A DNA stretch of 64,000 nucleotides from assembly GCA_964036045.1 (NCBI GenBank), contig OZ038380.1:125284899-125348898 (forward strand). The letters run 5' to 3'. Positions 10,301 to 21,281 of this stretch are shown one piece after another (position 1 is the first letter of the stretch; the number at the start of each line of letters is the position of its first letter). Position numbers and translations under genes: made by a program. The notes beneath the pieces were generated by a model. The model was not told where the DNA came from and did not search any database. It worked only from the letters and a program-made list of their open reading frames with translations. The stretch is from Eutreptiella sp. 'Long Island Sound 2002' (lineage: Eukaryota; Euglenozoa; Euglenophyceae; Eutreptiales; Eutreptiaceae).

Positions 10301-13300
10301 TCAGAGCATCCGCTACCGTGTTGTGTCTTCCAGGCAAATACGACACATGAAGGTCAAACAGACTGAGAAATTCATGCCATGGGGCCCGTCGACCAGCTGG
10401 GCTCGCGATAGTATCAATGTGTTCGGTGGCCCAATACTCCAGAGATCGATGATCCGTCAGGATCTCGACTCGATTGGTGCCAACCCACGATTGGTACTTC
10501 TTCAGAGCGCAGATTATGGCATAGGTCTCTTGCTCACGCGGTGACCATTGCATCTGGCGTGGAGCTAGCTTCCGAGACCAAAATGCAAGAGGGTAATGAT
10601 CACCTGTGGCTTCATCAACCTGTTCAAGGACAGCTCCGATCGCGTACCTAGAAGCGTCGGTTCTTATGTAGAAGGGTCGGTCGAATTTCGGCACATGCAA
10701 CGTGGCGACTTCGCAGAGGGCCGCCTTCAAGTGATGGAAGGCCTCCTCGCACTCGTCAGTCCACTTGACACGAACCTTTGAACCTGCCTTGCCCGCATCT
10801 CTCCCTACCTTCAATAATTCAGTGAGGGGGGCAGCAAATTTGGCATAATTCGGCACAAAAGTGTGGTAAAAATTGCAACAACCCAGGAATCCTCTCAATT
10901 CCGTGATCGTCTCAGGGCGCTTCCACTTCTGAATAGCGACGAGCTTCCCTGGACTGGGTCGTCGGGTGCCATTCTCAAGGAGAGAACCACAAAATTCGAC
11001 TGATTTTAAAAATAGTTTTCCCTTCTTTGGCCCACAAATCAGCTGATTGGCATCAAGAATGTCCAAAACCTGGTTCAGCTGCTTTTCATGTAGGGCCACC
11101 AGCTCAGCTTCGGTCAGTCCCTCCCCCTCTGTCGCGATGATTATGTCATCTATGTACACACTCACGAAGGCACGAAGCTCAGGATGAGCTGTAAAAAGCA
11201 CATCCTCCATCATTCTTTGAAAAAACGAAGGGGCGTTCTTCAGGCCCATGGGCATGACCGTCCACTGGACTGGGCCACATGGCGTGCACATACAGGTGAG
11301 AGGTCGGCTGTCCTTCCTCAACGGCATTTGGTGAAAGCCGTGACGGAGATCCAGCACAGAAAACAAACGACCTCTTGCCCTCTTGGCGATTTCCTCCTCA
11401 ATGAGGGGCAGGGGGTGTGAATCCGCCTTGGTTTCGGCGTTGAGGTTGCGAAAATCAACAACCATTCGCCAACCATCAATAGTGTTCTGGTCTGCAGGCG
11501 GCGGGTTCAGGACTGTGAAGGGTGCACAGCACCACTCGCTGGTCATACAACCCTCAAGCCAACCAAATTCCCTGAGATTTCTCTCGATTATTTTTCTGAG
11601 TATCTCATGTTTCTGTCCATGGTTCTCATAAGGACGCTGTTTCTTCGCCTTGTACCCTTCACGAAGCTCGATGAAGGCTTCACCGAACTGCCCACGGACA
11701 GGGGGGTTTTTGATCAACTTCCCCGAAAGGGTTGTGTCCTTCCGTTCCTCAAAAATCTTGTCTCTTTTCTTGGAACACAACTCAGTGTCCACCTGATCGC
11801 CAGGAATTACTGTCGAAAAAACTTTGGCGATTTCTTCGGCCTTGGCAGGAAGAATCTTCTTACGGATGTCCCTAAAAAGGTCCGTATCAACTGCCTCTTG
11901 AAGATAGGTGGGTCGAGTGTCGACATTCCAGAGATTCTCTTCGTGATCCAGCTCCTCGAAAGGATCTATGAAAGCTTCCACACGGAGTTTTTCATAAAAA
12001 ACTCTGAATTTGCGGCGCGAAGAAAATTTTTTTGTCGTCCGTGCGCCGTAGATTCTTTTCGATGTAGATCGTATTGGGGAAGAGGGAGACGAGGCGGATC
12101 CATTTGACGTTGGATCACCTTGGGCATCTGACGGACAAAAATCAGAAAAAATAGATTCATCATCAGTACCACGCTCAACCTCAGATTCAGACCCAACACA
12201 GGAATCAGTACTAGAATCAGCAGAATCAGAGTCAGAAAGCTTTCCATCCACCAGGAATGCAAGCGAACTCCAGGGCCGCTGTGGCAGGGGACCTGTGTCC
12301 TCCCTGGCATACAGCTTAATCTTCCTGGGAAGTTCGATGTAATCTACACAAATGTCTTGCAATTCCTGAAACCAAGGCTTGTCGTCCCACAAGGGCACAA
12401 CTAAAATCGCCTGGGTTTTATCTTGCTTGATTTTGTGGATGACCTGCTGGATTAGGTGAAACGGAGGATTAATCCATAACTTCTTGTCCCATTTATGGGT
12501 CCAAGCGTCGCGAAAGTGCTTGTCAAAGCGCTTGTTCTCGCGGTTAGCAAAGGCATCACACTGTGGCCAAAAGGAATGGTGTTCATAAAAATATTCACAA
12601 ATTGTATCGCGCCATTTGTCGACAACTCTGTAGGATGAAGAGTGCCAGCGCGAAGGGCGTCGTGGCTGGGAGTCCCTACGAAGACATTCTAACTCTCGGG
12701 AGTAATCGGCACTCCCATTCACCTCTGCAATGGTGACATCTTCGCCAAACTTTAGTGTAACCTTTTGCTTCAAAAATTCTTCTGCACTTTTAAACCCTGC
12801 GTGCAAAAAACGAAATTCAGGACGCTTCAAGGGACCTGACTCCAGCAAAAAACGACGCCGATGACCTACGGGCGCCACCCTGTTCTTGCGAAGCCAAGGA
12901 TGGCCCAAGTAAAGGTCATACTTTATGTCGGCACGATAGAAGTAGTCATCCTTAAGGATAACTTCCTCCACATTGCCATCTTCCCAAAGGTCTTGAGCGA
13001 CCAAATGAGTTGATATATAACAACCGCGTTGCCCACCTGCGAGAGAATGTCCAGAAACTCCCTCGAGGGTAACAGGATGAGGCGAATCAAACACGCAGTC
13101 GTCAGGCAAAAAAGAATTGGATTGGAGATTTACCTCCGATCCATTGTCACACAAACAAGTGGCGAGGTGGAAATTGCCCTTGCAATCAGAGACCCACAGC
13201 TTTGTGACAAACTGACGGGCCCTGTGCTTGGACTGTACACCAACCTCGTCCACTACAACAGAAGAGTCCGCTGCCGGATCCAGGGGAGAGGAGACAAGCG

Positions 13301-13382
13301 ACCCTACATCAAGTAGTGGTCGAGAAGGAATCTGGGGATCATGCCTGAAATCGCCTGGGGAGGGGCAATTTTCGTGGCTCCC
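10301..13382 (-). CDS. Pol of element A: PR, MT-like, RT, RNase H (truncated)
   Basis: The frame is continuous with Gag through one TAG and needs no shift. The protease core CLCDNGSEVNL has DNG where DTG or DSG is usual, with a later YLGHPWLRK. A Dam-like block follows at about 12590-12330: WPQCDAFANRENKRFDKHF, then WINPPF (NPPF at 12470-12459), then ILVVPLWDDKPWF. RT has FSVLDLRHGFHQMPL, a YIDD catalytic box at 11156-11145 and the usual LKNAPSFFQ. RNase H has TDASRYAIGAVLEQ, LTDHRSLEYW and HNTVADALS. The reading then runs into Cys/Arg-rich nonsense translated from the minisatellite (down to 10062), which is not part of the protein. With integrase missing, this copy cannot integrate by itself. 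Confidence 0.88.
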
Positions 13383-16300
13383 CTAGGCGTTCTGATCTCC
13401 AGTGGCTGCGTTAACATTATGGACACACCCTGATTCGTCGACCCACTCATCTTGGAGCGGATCATCTGCTGGATTCAAGGCATTTAATTCATAATCTCGG
13501 TCCGCATCGGACACCTGATCTGCACCTGAGATCTGATCCAGACGATGGTTGCCCTTTCCACGTCCACGGCCACGGCCGCCGGATGATGGACCTCCACCCT
13601 CGCCACACCCTCTGCCCTTACCAGAGAAAGGGGTTCCCGAAGGATTTCCCTTACCTTTACCCTGGAATCCTAGAGCATTTCCCTTGTTTGCACCGGATTG
13701 AGGGGTTTGGCCTGGATTTCGATTTCCGCCTCCGGCGTTGCTATTAGGATTTTTCTGGCCGTTCGGCTGCCCACCGGAGCCGGATGGAGTCCGATTTTCT
13801 GTGCCTTGGGACCCGCCAGGGCCTCCAGGATTTTTGTTTCCACCGGAGGGGGTCGGATTCCCTTTTCCAGCCTTCCCACCGTGCACCTGTCTGTCATTCC
13901 TGTCTGAATTCTGCGAATTACTGATATTTTCACCAATCACCTTGTGATCGTAAGGAGACCATCGGTGATTATCAGTAGAATGTGACTTAGCTCGGTTCGT
14001 AGAACCTAAAAGAAGGCAGATGCTACAGTGCTGCTGAACATTCCGGGTGTCATTCACCTTTTTGTTGCCCTTTTGGGCCCCATTTTGGGTGTTTTGCTGG
14101 GTATTCTTGTTTCCCCCAAGACCCTCATGGAAATTCTGGTTGGCGGCGTCGGCGAGCCGCTCAACCTCCTCCCAGAGTTCCTTCGGGGTGTACGAAAACA
14201 CCCAGTATTTGGCCCTCAGGCGATGGCCATGGAAGCTGACTCCCCTGTTGAGGACTTGGACAAACAAGTCCCGATCCTCGTGCTCATGAAACTTTATTTT
14301 CCACGTCTCTTCGGTGAATTTCACCTTAGAAAAGGACGTGGGGGAGCACTTTTGAAGTGCCTCCCTGACGGAAAACTTGTTGGCAGAGGCATCTAAGCCT
14401 TCCACCTCCGCCCACCAGGTCTTGACCTTTTCTTCGGACTGTTTGTTCCGAAGGGTGGCGGCAGTTTCTGAGGGGATCTTGTCAAAAATCAGACTTTTCA
14501 GCTCGGCACTAGAAAATTTTTCGCCTGAATGTTCAGCTTCTTCCACAAAATTCCAGAAGCGCTGTTTTTTGTCTTGCACTTCGTGCAAAATTAATCGCGA
14601 GAATGAAGGAAAAGTCTTCAACATTTGGTGGTAGTGGTCCTCTGGCAGCCGGGATCCGCGTACCGCCAACTGTTCCCACACCTCATCAAAGGTAAGGGGG
14701 GAACTTGTATCCTCGCGATCACTCCAAGTCCTGAGCCAAGTGTTGGCCGGCGGTCCCTCAAGGCAATCCAAGAGGGCCATCAGGAACTGATCATCTTGGA
14801 GTTTTTGAGTCTTAACCCACAGTTTAAATTCCCGTTGGAACTGAGGCCAACGTCGGGGGTTCCCATTATACTTCGGTTGCTTGGCAACCTGACGAAGTCG
14901 CAAGGAAGTAGGGTTAAGAAGCGAATCCAGCCCAACACCGGCCGTAATGGCAGACACCTTGGCGGCATCATTCGCCACACCAGCTCCGGCGAGGGTCTGG
15001 GCGAGCAACAGCTGGGCTAAGGTATTGGAATCAGCAGCAGGAGGGGCAGTACGGGAGGCAGTTCGCTTGGCATTCTGAGCCTCAGTCCTAGCCTTCGCCG
15101 TCCTACTCTCAGAACGAGAGATTTTAACCCTTTCCTTTAGCTTGGTCCTGCTGATCCTTGCATCGGTGGTCCTGGAGTCCACCGAAGGAGCAATTGAAAA
15201 AATTTCTGTCGCCTCCTCCGATGGCTCTGTTGCTTGTCCCACCGATGAGGCGCCCTCAGACCGCATGTGCGTCTTGAAAAGATTTTTTATTCCAAGCGTT
15301 TGAATGATGAGGTGCATTTGATCTTTGAGCTGTTGGAGCTCAGCATCTCGCTGGAATCTGCAGGAGCAGTCGGCAGGACAGTACATGCCGTGTCCTGAAG
15401 GGCCTGAGCAGGCTGTCGGACCGCTGATCTCGGTGGTCCGCAGCCAGGAGTCCACTTGGGGAGCTCCTTCAGCCCTGATTTCCAGGCTTGCCTGCCTGGC
15501 CGCCTCTAAAATTCCCTCCTCAACCGCGGCGGCTAGATCGTCGCGGATGGAAACAGGGGGATGAGGGGCGGAGGGCCCGGGAACAGGTGCCCGGACCTTC
15601 TCCTTCGCAAAGGGGCTTGCCTCCCAGATCTGCAAAAAAATGGCAAAAGAGTCATCTTCTTGAGAACGCCACCACATCCTGGTATTAATTTCGTTCTGAA
15701 GGAGGAAAAAATATTCCGTTAAAAAATCAGAGGCGATTCTTTCTTGTTCGATCAGCTTAGACGAGGCTAAGTAACAAAGGGCCTCAAGGGCCTCAAGGCT
15801 ACGGGTCACTTCTGGGGACAAATGGTCGCCCCAGTGTGCCCAAGAGGTTGGTCGATTATAGCTAGGTACCTCACCTGGACCGCCCATCTCAATGTCGTTC
15901 AGATCGGCGTCCATGGTCTCAAATGTTGGACATCCGTAAGGAAGGTTGGTACCTGCCAGCTCCGTAAGCTCCACCGGAGCATTGCCATCGTCGTAGGCCG
16001 GCGGATTCCAGCTGCTCAATGGCCAGTTTCGACTGGGATTATGGTAATCTGGGTCCCCACAGCTGCTGATGTGCGCCCTTCTTGGGCAGCTTGGACTTGC
16101 GCAAGGCATTCCTCTCAAGGCCTCGTTCGCACAGCACCAAGGCAGTGTAATCGTTACTTCTCCAGAAGCGGCGGGGTCTACGGGGCCGTACTGGGGAGCG
16201 GGCTGTGGATGGGATGCCACTGAAGCAACATTCAGGTAGCCTCTGCTACCATGAAAGTGCTGCCCTAGGTCGTGGATGGTGCCGGAGGGCTCAGGGCCGG

Positions 16301-16427
16301 CAAGACTGGGGGGGCAGGCACGCGAGGAGTCGACCTGAACGCTGCTGTTGGGGGCAGAACCGGATACACGGACACCAACGGAGGCAAGAGCGGCGACAAC
16401 GGAGGCAAGATCCATGCTGATTGTCAT
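13383..16427 (-). CDS. Gag-like polyprotein of element A (1014 aa)
   Basis: Long uninterrupted frame starting at the ATG at 16427-16425. Residues ~1-330 are Pro/Ser/Gly-rich, and residues ~330-480 are basic and Ser/Arg-rich. A Gag capsid-type core follows, including KYNGNPRRWPQFQREFKLWV and a downstream Trp/Leu-rich helical block. The C-terminal third is Gly/Asn/Gln/Lys-rich with a Cys-x2-Cys-x11-His-x5-His cluster (CSIC...SHSTDNH) rather than a classical CCHC knuckle, and it ends in RGRGRGKG-type basic repeats suited to nucleic-acid binding. The frame ends in TAG at 13385-13383, and Pol continues in the same frame. It is expected to package element RNA in cytoplasmic particles; this follows from family membership, not from direct evidence. 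Confidence 0.8.
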   Translation of the reverse strand: MTISMDLASVVAALASVGVRVSGSAPNSSVQVDSSRACPPSLAGPEPSGTIHDLGQHFHGSRGYLNVASVASHPQPAPQYGPVDPAASGEVTITLPWCCANEALRGMPCASPSCPRRAHISSCGDPDYHNPSRNWPLSSWNPPAYDDGNAPVELTELAGTNLPYGCPTFETMDADLNDIEMGGPGEVPSYNRPTSWAHWGDHLSPEVTRSLEALEALCYLASSKLIEQERIASDFLTEYFFLLQNEINTRMWWRSQEDDSFAIFLQIWEASPFAKEKVRAPVPGPSAPHPPVSIRDDLAAAVEEGILEAARQASLEIRAEGAPQVDSWLRTTEISGPTACSGPSGHGMYCPADCSCRFQRDAELQQLKDQMHLIIQTLGIKNLFKTHMRSEGASSVGQATEPSEEATEIFSIAPSVDSRTTDARISRTKLKERVKISRSESRTAKARTEAQNAKRTASRTAPPAADSNTLAQLLLAQTLAGAGVANDAAKVSAITAGVGLDSLLNPTSLRLRQVAKQPKYNGNPRRWPQFQREFKLWVKTQKLQDDQFLMALLDCLEGPPANTWLRTWSDREDTSSPLTFDEVWEQLAVRGSRLPEDHYHQMLKTFPSFSRLILHEVQDKKQRFWNFVEEAEHSGEKFSSAELKSLIFDKIPSETAATLRNKQSEEKVKTWWAEVEGLDASANKFSVREALQKCSPTSFSKVKFTEETWKIKFHEHEDRDLFVQVLNRGVSFHGHRLRAKYWVFSYTPKELWEEVERLADAANQNFHEGLGGNKNTQQNTQNGAQKGNKKVNDTRNVQQHCSICLLLGSTNRAKSHSTDNHRWSPYDHKVIGENISNSQNSDRNDRQVHGGKAGKGNPTPSGGNKNPGGPGGSQGTENRTPSGSGGQPNGQKNPNSNAGGGNRNPGQTPQSGANKGNALGFQGKGKGNPSGTPFSGKGRGCGEGGGPSSGGRGRGRGKGNHRLDQISGADQVSDADRDYELNALNPADDPLQDEWVDESGCVHNVNAATGDQNA

Positions 16428-17756
16428 CCGGCAAAAAATCCCAGTCTATGAAGAAAATTGATGCGGATATTCCTAAGTACATCTGAGTGTCCATATCTAT
16501 CTGAAAAGATTTATAAAAATCCGATTGTGAAAAAATATTTGGCCGATCTGGCTCGCGCACGCGCGTCAGCGGCAAATGGCGATTCCGGGTAAATGATCGG
16601 AACGCGGCGGATTTACGATGAATGGACCGCGGAATCAGATCCGGCACATCAGAAATATATAGGTCTGATCCTGAGACTGAGCTGCGGGGCGGCGATTCCG
16701 TCGAAGCAGAGAAAATGACCAAAATGTAGCCAATCTGGGGCAGATCTGCGAAAATCTGAGCAGATGGGGGTTAGCCGCACTTACACATACCCTGAGCTGT
16801 CCCACTGTCCATCGTGCGATACATAATGCAAGAACCCTGAAATCAAGACAGAGGTCAATGATTCTCGGAAGGAATACAATCATACCTTGTAATCACTGCA
16901 ACACATGTTTCTGCGTGCTTCAATTTAATGGACTCAGAAATCTACGTCTATCTACTGCACTGGCAACTCTCCGCTATCGCTGCCGGTACACCTTTGCCCT
17001 GCGAACGGAGTCCTGTTGCTGTTCCTTAACACGCCTGAGCCCTGAGCCACTTACACTCACATAGAAATCAGCACATCACGCGCCCTCACCCTAGGGTCAG
17101 GGGTCTTGGAGCCTCACGCTCCCTCAACAGCACGATGTTTACCGTAATTTTTTAACATTGCCCACAGTGGGCGGCCGTTGCCAAGGGAAATCAACAAGCC
17201 ACAGCATGAAAAAAAAGGCAAAGGTAGGAAGAAAGCCCAGACACCATACGTAGTCACCCTGAAACGGAAGCACCCTGAAAGAAAAAGGAATAGGGTGTTG
17301 TAATGCGCAAAAGCTAGAATTGGCCAACCACCTCAGGGTCACGAAAAAAAGAAAACCATCAAATGCGCGATTGAAAAAAAACGGGGCCCAAAAAATGCAA
17401 CGGCAGAGCACATCAATGGCGCACAACACTGGCGTCTCCAGAACATCTGGCTTCATTCCGGAGAAACCTATCTCCACTGCTAACCTACAAAGGAGACATG
17501 AAAAGAACCTTCAAAAAATAGGTCTCATGCGCTTCACTGCAGGCATGCAACAGTAAACACACCTGAAAACAGGGTGCTCCGCCGCTCACCACACTGTTAG
17601 TGCGTCGCCGTGCTGTTCAGCCCTAAGGGCTTGCGTGCAGTTTTCCCCTGCCCTGCAACGGAGGCAACAGAAGAAACGCAAAAAATACCAACCCCCCCGA
17701 AGAAACTACCGCACAACGACGTGAAAATGTTGCAATGAGGCAACACATCAAAGTAC
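16428..17756. other. Stretch upstream of element A, no gene seen
   Basis: About 1.3 kb that would be the 5' leader and/or 5' LTR of element A, read on the minus strand. Frames are interrupted, and a 143-aa antisense-frame ORF overlapping the gag start looks like a shadow. No matching LTR exists elsewhere in the window, so the element boundary cannot be set. A short stem (GGAGC/GCTCC) occurs near 17110. Confidence 0.5.
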
Positions 17757-18254
17757 TTACTCGTATCTTTGATGAGGCTGTTTCTTGACTCCTCGCGTGA
17801 GTTCTTTACATAGCACCGCATTAGCAAGGCGCATGTCTTTATTTCCCCTCTCCAGGCGCTGCTCCCGACTGTCAGCCACCAGCAGCTTGTCATGCTCGTT
17901 GTTCTGCACCCCCTGGGCTTGCCGTAGTCGTGTCTTCCTCAACTTGAGCTGAGCATGCAGTTTCTTCGATGTCCTATCAAAGTGATTCCGCTCCTGCCTT
18001 AATTTGCGTTGAAGCTCTTCAGTACACAGCTGCAGCTCCTCATTGCAGCACGTGAGCTGCCACTGTTCAATCTGGACCTCGGGATAAGGGGGCTGATCCG
18101 GCATAGGTCCTTCATGAATCTGAGTTGGCCACGCAGTTTGCAAACTGCTCCACAACACAGGCCTCGATTGCGACGAACTTTGCGAAGCATCTTGCACTGC
18201 ACCAGCAGGCACAAACATAGTGAGCTCGAGTAACAAGATTGTAATGATCTCCAT
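17757..18254 (-). CDS. Hypothetical coiled-coil ORF across the copy edge
   Basis: A 165-aa open frame from the ATG at 18254. The first ~55 residues are low complexity. Residues ~70-150 are strongly heptad-like and charged (EELQRKLRQERNHFDRTSKK, then QRLERGNKDMRLANAV), predicting a parallel coiled coil. The start codon lies inside the right duplication copy and the rest lies in the sequence between the copies, so either the true gene extends further or the join made the ORF by chance. The frame ends TATGAG-TAA. I do not recognise a family. A coiled-coil Gag N-terminus or an accessory ORF of a retroelement would fit the context. Moderate doubt that it is a real gene. Confidence 0.35.
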   Translation of the reverse strand: MEIITILLLELTMFVPAGAVQDASQSSSQSRPVLWSSLQTAWPTQIHEGPMPDQPPYPEVQIEQWQLTCCNEELQLCTEELQRKLRQERNHFDRTSKKLHAQLKLRKTRLRQAQGVQNNEHDKLLVADSREQRLERGNKDMRLANAVLCKELTRGVKKQPHQRYE

Positions 18255-18414
18255 AATGATCTTGTCTTTGAATTAAGTTTTGGAAACCCTTCATGCGCTT
18301 TTCAAATCCCTCAAAATCCAGCGTGCAATGAACAACTTGATCACATTGCATGATTTCATTTTGTTCATCTGTAACAAAAGGCGATTCTATAATACAACCT
18401 CTCTGAGTACTCTT

Positions 18415-20052
18415 TTACTGTAATGCTGGCTCTTTGCGCGCAATGCTATCGCAGCACTGTGCGCGCAATCTTATCAAATTCTTCCCCTGCAAATGTTTGC
18501 GCAGGTATCTCTCCATGTGAGAGTCGTTCTCACTTTGCATGGCCAACTGGATCAACAGATCGATCAGGTCGTCATAGGAATGAGTCCGGGCGTTCCTCTC
18601 GGACGTCTCCCGATAGTTCTCCCAAGTCTTCGAAGGAATGTTTCCTACTATTCACAAGCGAGGTTCATTAGGACACCGGCTGCCCGCAGCCAGACAGCCG
18701 ACAGGCACAGAGCAAAGAAAGAGGTTCATTAGAACCCGGGGGGCGAGGGATTATACTTCCGCTGAGTCCTTCAAACTGCACCACAAACTCTGAGATACGT
18801 GCAGCTGCAGGGAATCTGGGGAGTGATAGCAACTCTTGGATTTCAGTGCGGACACTCAGGTCCGTCTCATAGACTGGGTACATCTGTACCTGTCTCTTCA
18901 GGAAGTCGCTGCAGTTGAAGGTCCTCCCGATAGCGGCCTCTACTTGCCGCTGAAGAAATTTCTTTCTACACGACTTCCTGATAAGTGTGCACTTAGTCCT
19001 GGCGTCAGCATGTTGCTGACCCGTGAGGAGTGAAAATTTGGAGAATTCCTCCGCCCACTCGGGCAGAGCTTTGGGATCAAACTCCAAAAGTTCGATATGA
19101 AGGTTGGCCTTGGCAATGGCCTTCCTTCCCGTACCTGGGACACCTTTGTCACTGCTCCACCTGACGGAGGTGAGGGGTGTTTAGTGGCCAACGGCGCCAG
19201 TGCAGGCAGTCCATAGCTCCTTATTGCAACCTCCGAGCCCATGCCTACGCTACCGACAGGCACAGTACTGACACGTGGGTGGAAAGGGCTAGGGCAGCTG
19301 TCCATAAGGGAGCTGCGGATGCCTCTGCAGCTCTTCACATCACTGGTCAACAGTTGCACACCAGGGGACATGGTAGGGGGGGGCGTCCTCAGATCCAAGA
19401 GCCCCTGTTTTGCTTTGAGTGCCGCTGACGAGGCACCCAGGTCCTTGTCTTCATCACCCGCATTCAGGAACCGGGAAAGCAGCTCCATGGTCTCATCGGA
19501 CGCGGGGGCAGACCTCGTTCCACGCATGAAGGTTCTGGAGCCACACACCTTGCAGAGGGTTGTGGCACCATGTGCTCAGGCTCCTTCGGCTCCTTGGAGG
19601 GTGTAGGTTCCTTGGACACACAGACGGATTCCCACTCTGATGAATCGCCCGACGCCTGCGTGTCGCATTTGCCATAAGGTATCTCGAACATGTCATGTCT
19701 CCACGTGGCCCCGAACATCGGGCCCAAAGCCATCTCCTTTCTATTTCCTTTTCTAGCTCGTCCAGGCTTTGACCTTGGCTTTGGCCACCTTGGCCATCTC
19801 CTGGAGGGCAGGAATAGGAGTTGTCTCGAACCGCGGAAGGGATGACCCCACGGAAGCTGAGGCGGCAGCCACGGTGTGCTTGTCTTCAAGGCGTTTGAGG
19901 TTCGCCTGCGTTAAGCAAGGAACGTCAGCGTCTGGGCGCGATACTTCTATATTATTTTCATTATCCTCTTCCGCCTCGCTTGGTTCTGTATGTTTTCCTA
20001 GAGGACCAGAATCACGGGGAATTCCACTTAATTGCCAGTGATGGTCCAGTCG
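18415..20052 (-). pseudogene. Decayed LTR-retroelement gag (right copy)
   Basis: Right-copy counterpart of the gag at 184-1821, with the same block order and the same frame breaks, so the damage predates the duplication. Visible differences include Lys to Glu in the RQVxAAIGR stretch (near 18940) and Thr/Asn to Ala/Ser changes in the VTIRNYG stretch (near 19220). Here the minus-strand reading can be followed beyond the left edge of the copy: an open frame passes 18232 and ends at 18112. Neither copy is intact, and neither looks able to make a full Gag. Confidence 0.58.
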
Positions 20053-21281
20053 TCACATCGCCGCTCTTTGGCCTGGTGTTAGTGATTGGCTCAGTTCTGG
20101 CACTGAAGGTGACAGACATTTCCACAGTTCCAGATGCAAGTGGTGGGGGTGAACGCAATCGGGGGGTGGCTAGGGTTATAATCCTAGTTACTTTGAAAAA
20201 TATACTTAAGGCTTCAAAAGGGTGAAAAAATGATTACGTGTTAGTCTTCATTATTTCCAAAGGATTAGGGGGGGGCTTGGCCTGGATCAAGTACCCAAAG
20301 AAAGACGTCGTAGGGACTTTTTTGTAGTCCTTCGAAGACACCACCCACTCAAGGAGTGAGGGGGCAAAGACACCCAATGAAATTCATATCAGCCTACTGG
20401 TACGTAGCGGAGGACCCCTCCCTTTACGCAAAGTTTTCACCGCATGTAGTGGCACATTTTGCACGCTATGAAAATTGTTTTTAATATAATGTGAGCCACC
20501 CGAGTACTTTGTACCCTGTATACCTTACCCTCGTGTGCAGAAGGGCAAATTGGTTGAAAACCACCACGCCCAATGCAAAAATGGAAAATGAGTTGTACCC
20601 GCGAAGCACTCGCGATTTCAAGCCCTCGCCATTGTTTGTGCAAATTTTTTAGCTCACTGGCGTGGGGCACGGGTTCGCAACGGTCCTGGGGTCGATGGTT
20701 CAGTACAGGGCGGCAACCCGGAGCCTTGTAAGCACCACCAGAGGCATGACCCGGTAGAGCCTTCTTCGTTCTTCTGCGTGTTATGCTTTAGTCTTCGGGG
20801 CGGCTGTCTTGTGCTTGTTCATTTTTTTTGATAGAGAAAACCTTGATGCTTTTCCCCAACGTGAAATCAATTCCACAGGAAAATAGAGTAGGGTAAATCC
20901 AGGCACACGATCAAAATGGAATCAGGATGAGTCCCTCCAATTCAAAACACCAGTGACTAAGAGGGCGGGCAAAAGCACAATGTAGGTATAAATACATAGC
21001 TTCTGGCAAGAAGGAAAGAAACATTTGATTTTATATGTGAAAACAGGCAACAGTGTGGCCCACAGGATAGTCGCAAGCACTTCATGTGCACACAATGAGA
21101 TACAATGGAGTTCGTTAGGAACCAGGGGCACGTGGGTGGGGCGAGACACAGGATATGGCTTGGCTAGCATGGCCAAGCAACTGAATTCGGAGTCAGTTAA
21201 AACGTGGGCCCACAATAAGTGGGTGAAACGATTGAGTATAGGGGTCCTGAGGTGGGAGACCACTAGGCTTAACCTACAAGG
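20053..21281. other. Non-coding stretch, no gene seen (right copy)
   Basis: Counterpart of 1822-3050. It is essentially identical and holds no open frame with recognisable content. Confidence 0.6.

Larger units (their letters stand above)
10301..16427 (-). mobile_element. Ty3-like LTR retrotransposon A, 3'-truncated
   Basis: Minus-strand element with the order Gag, protease, methyltransferase-like region, reverse transcriptase, RNase H, typical of Ty3-type Pol except for the extra domain. It stops immediately after the Val-Ala-Asp-Ala-Leu-Ser that ends RNase H, and integrase and 3' LTR are absent. The 5' boundary and any 5' LTR would lie above 16427, but I see no second copy of that sequence in the window and no recognisable primer-binding site. 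Confidence 0.85.
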
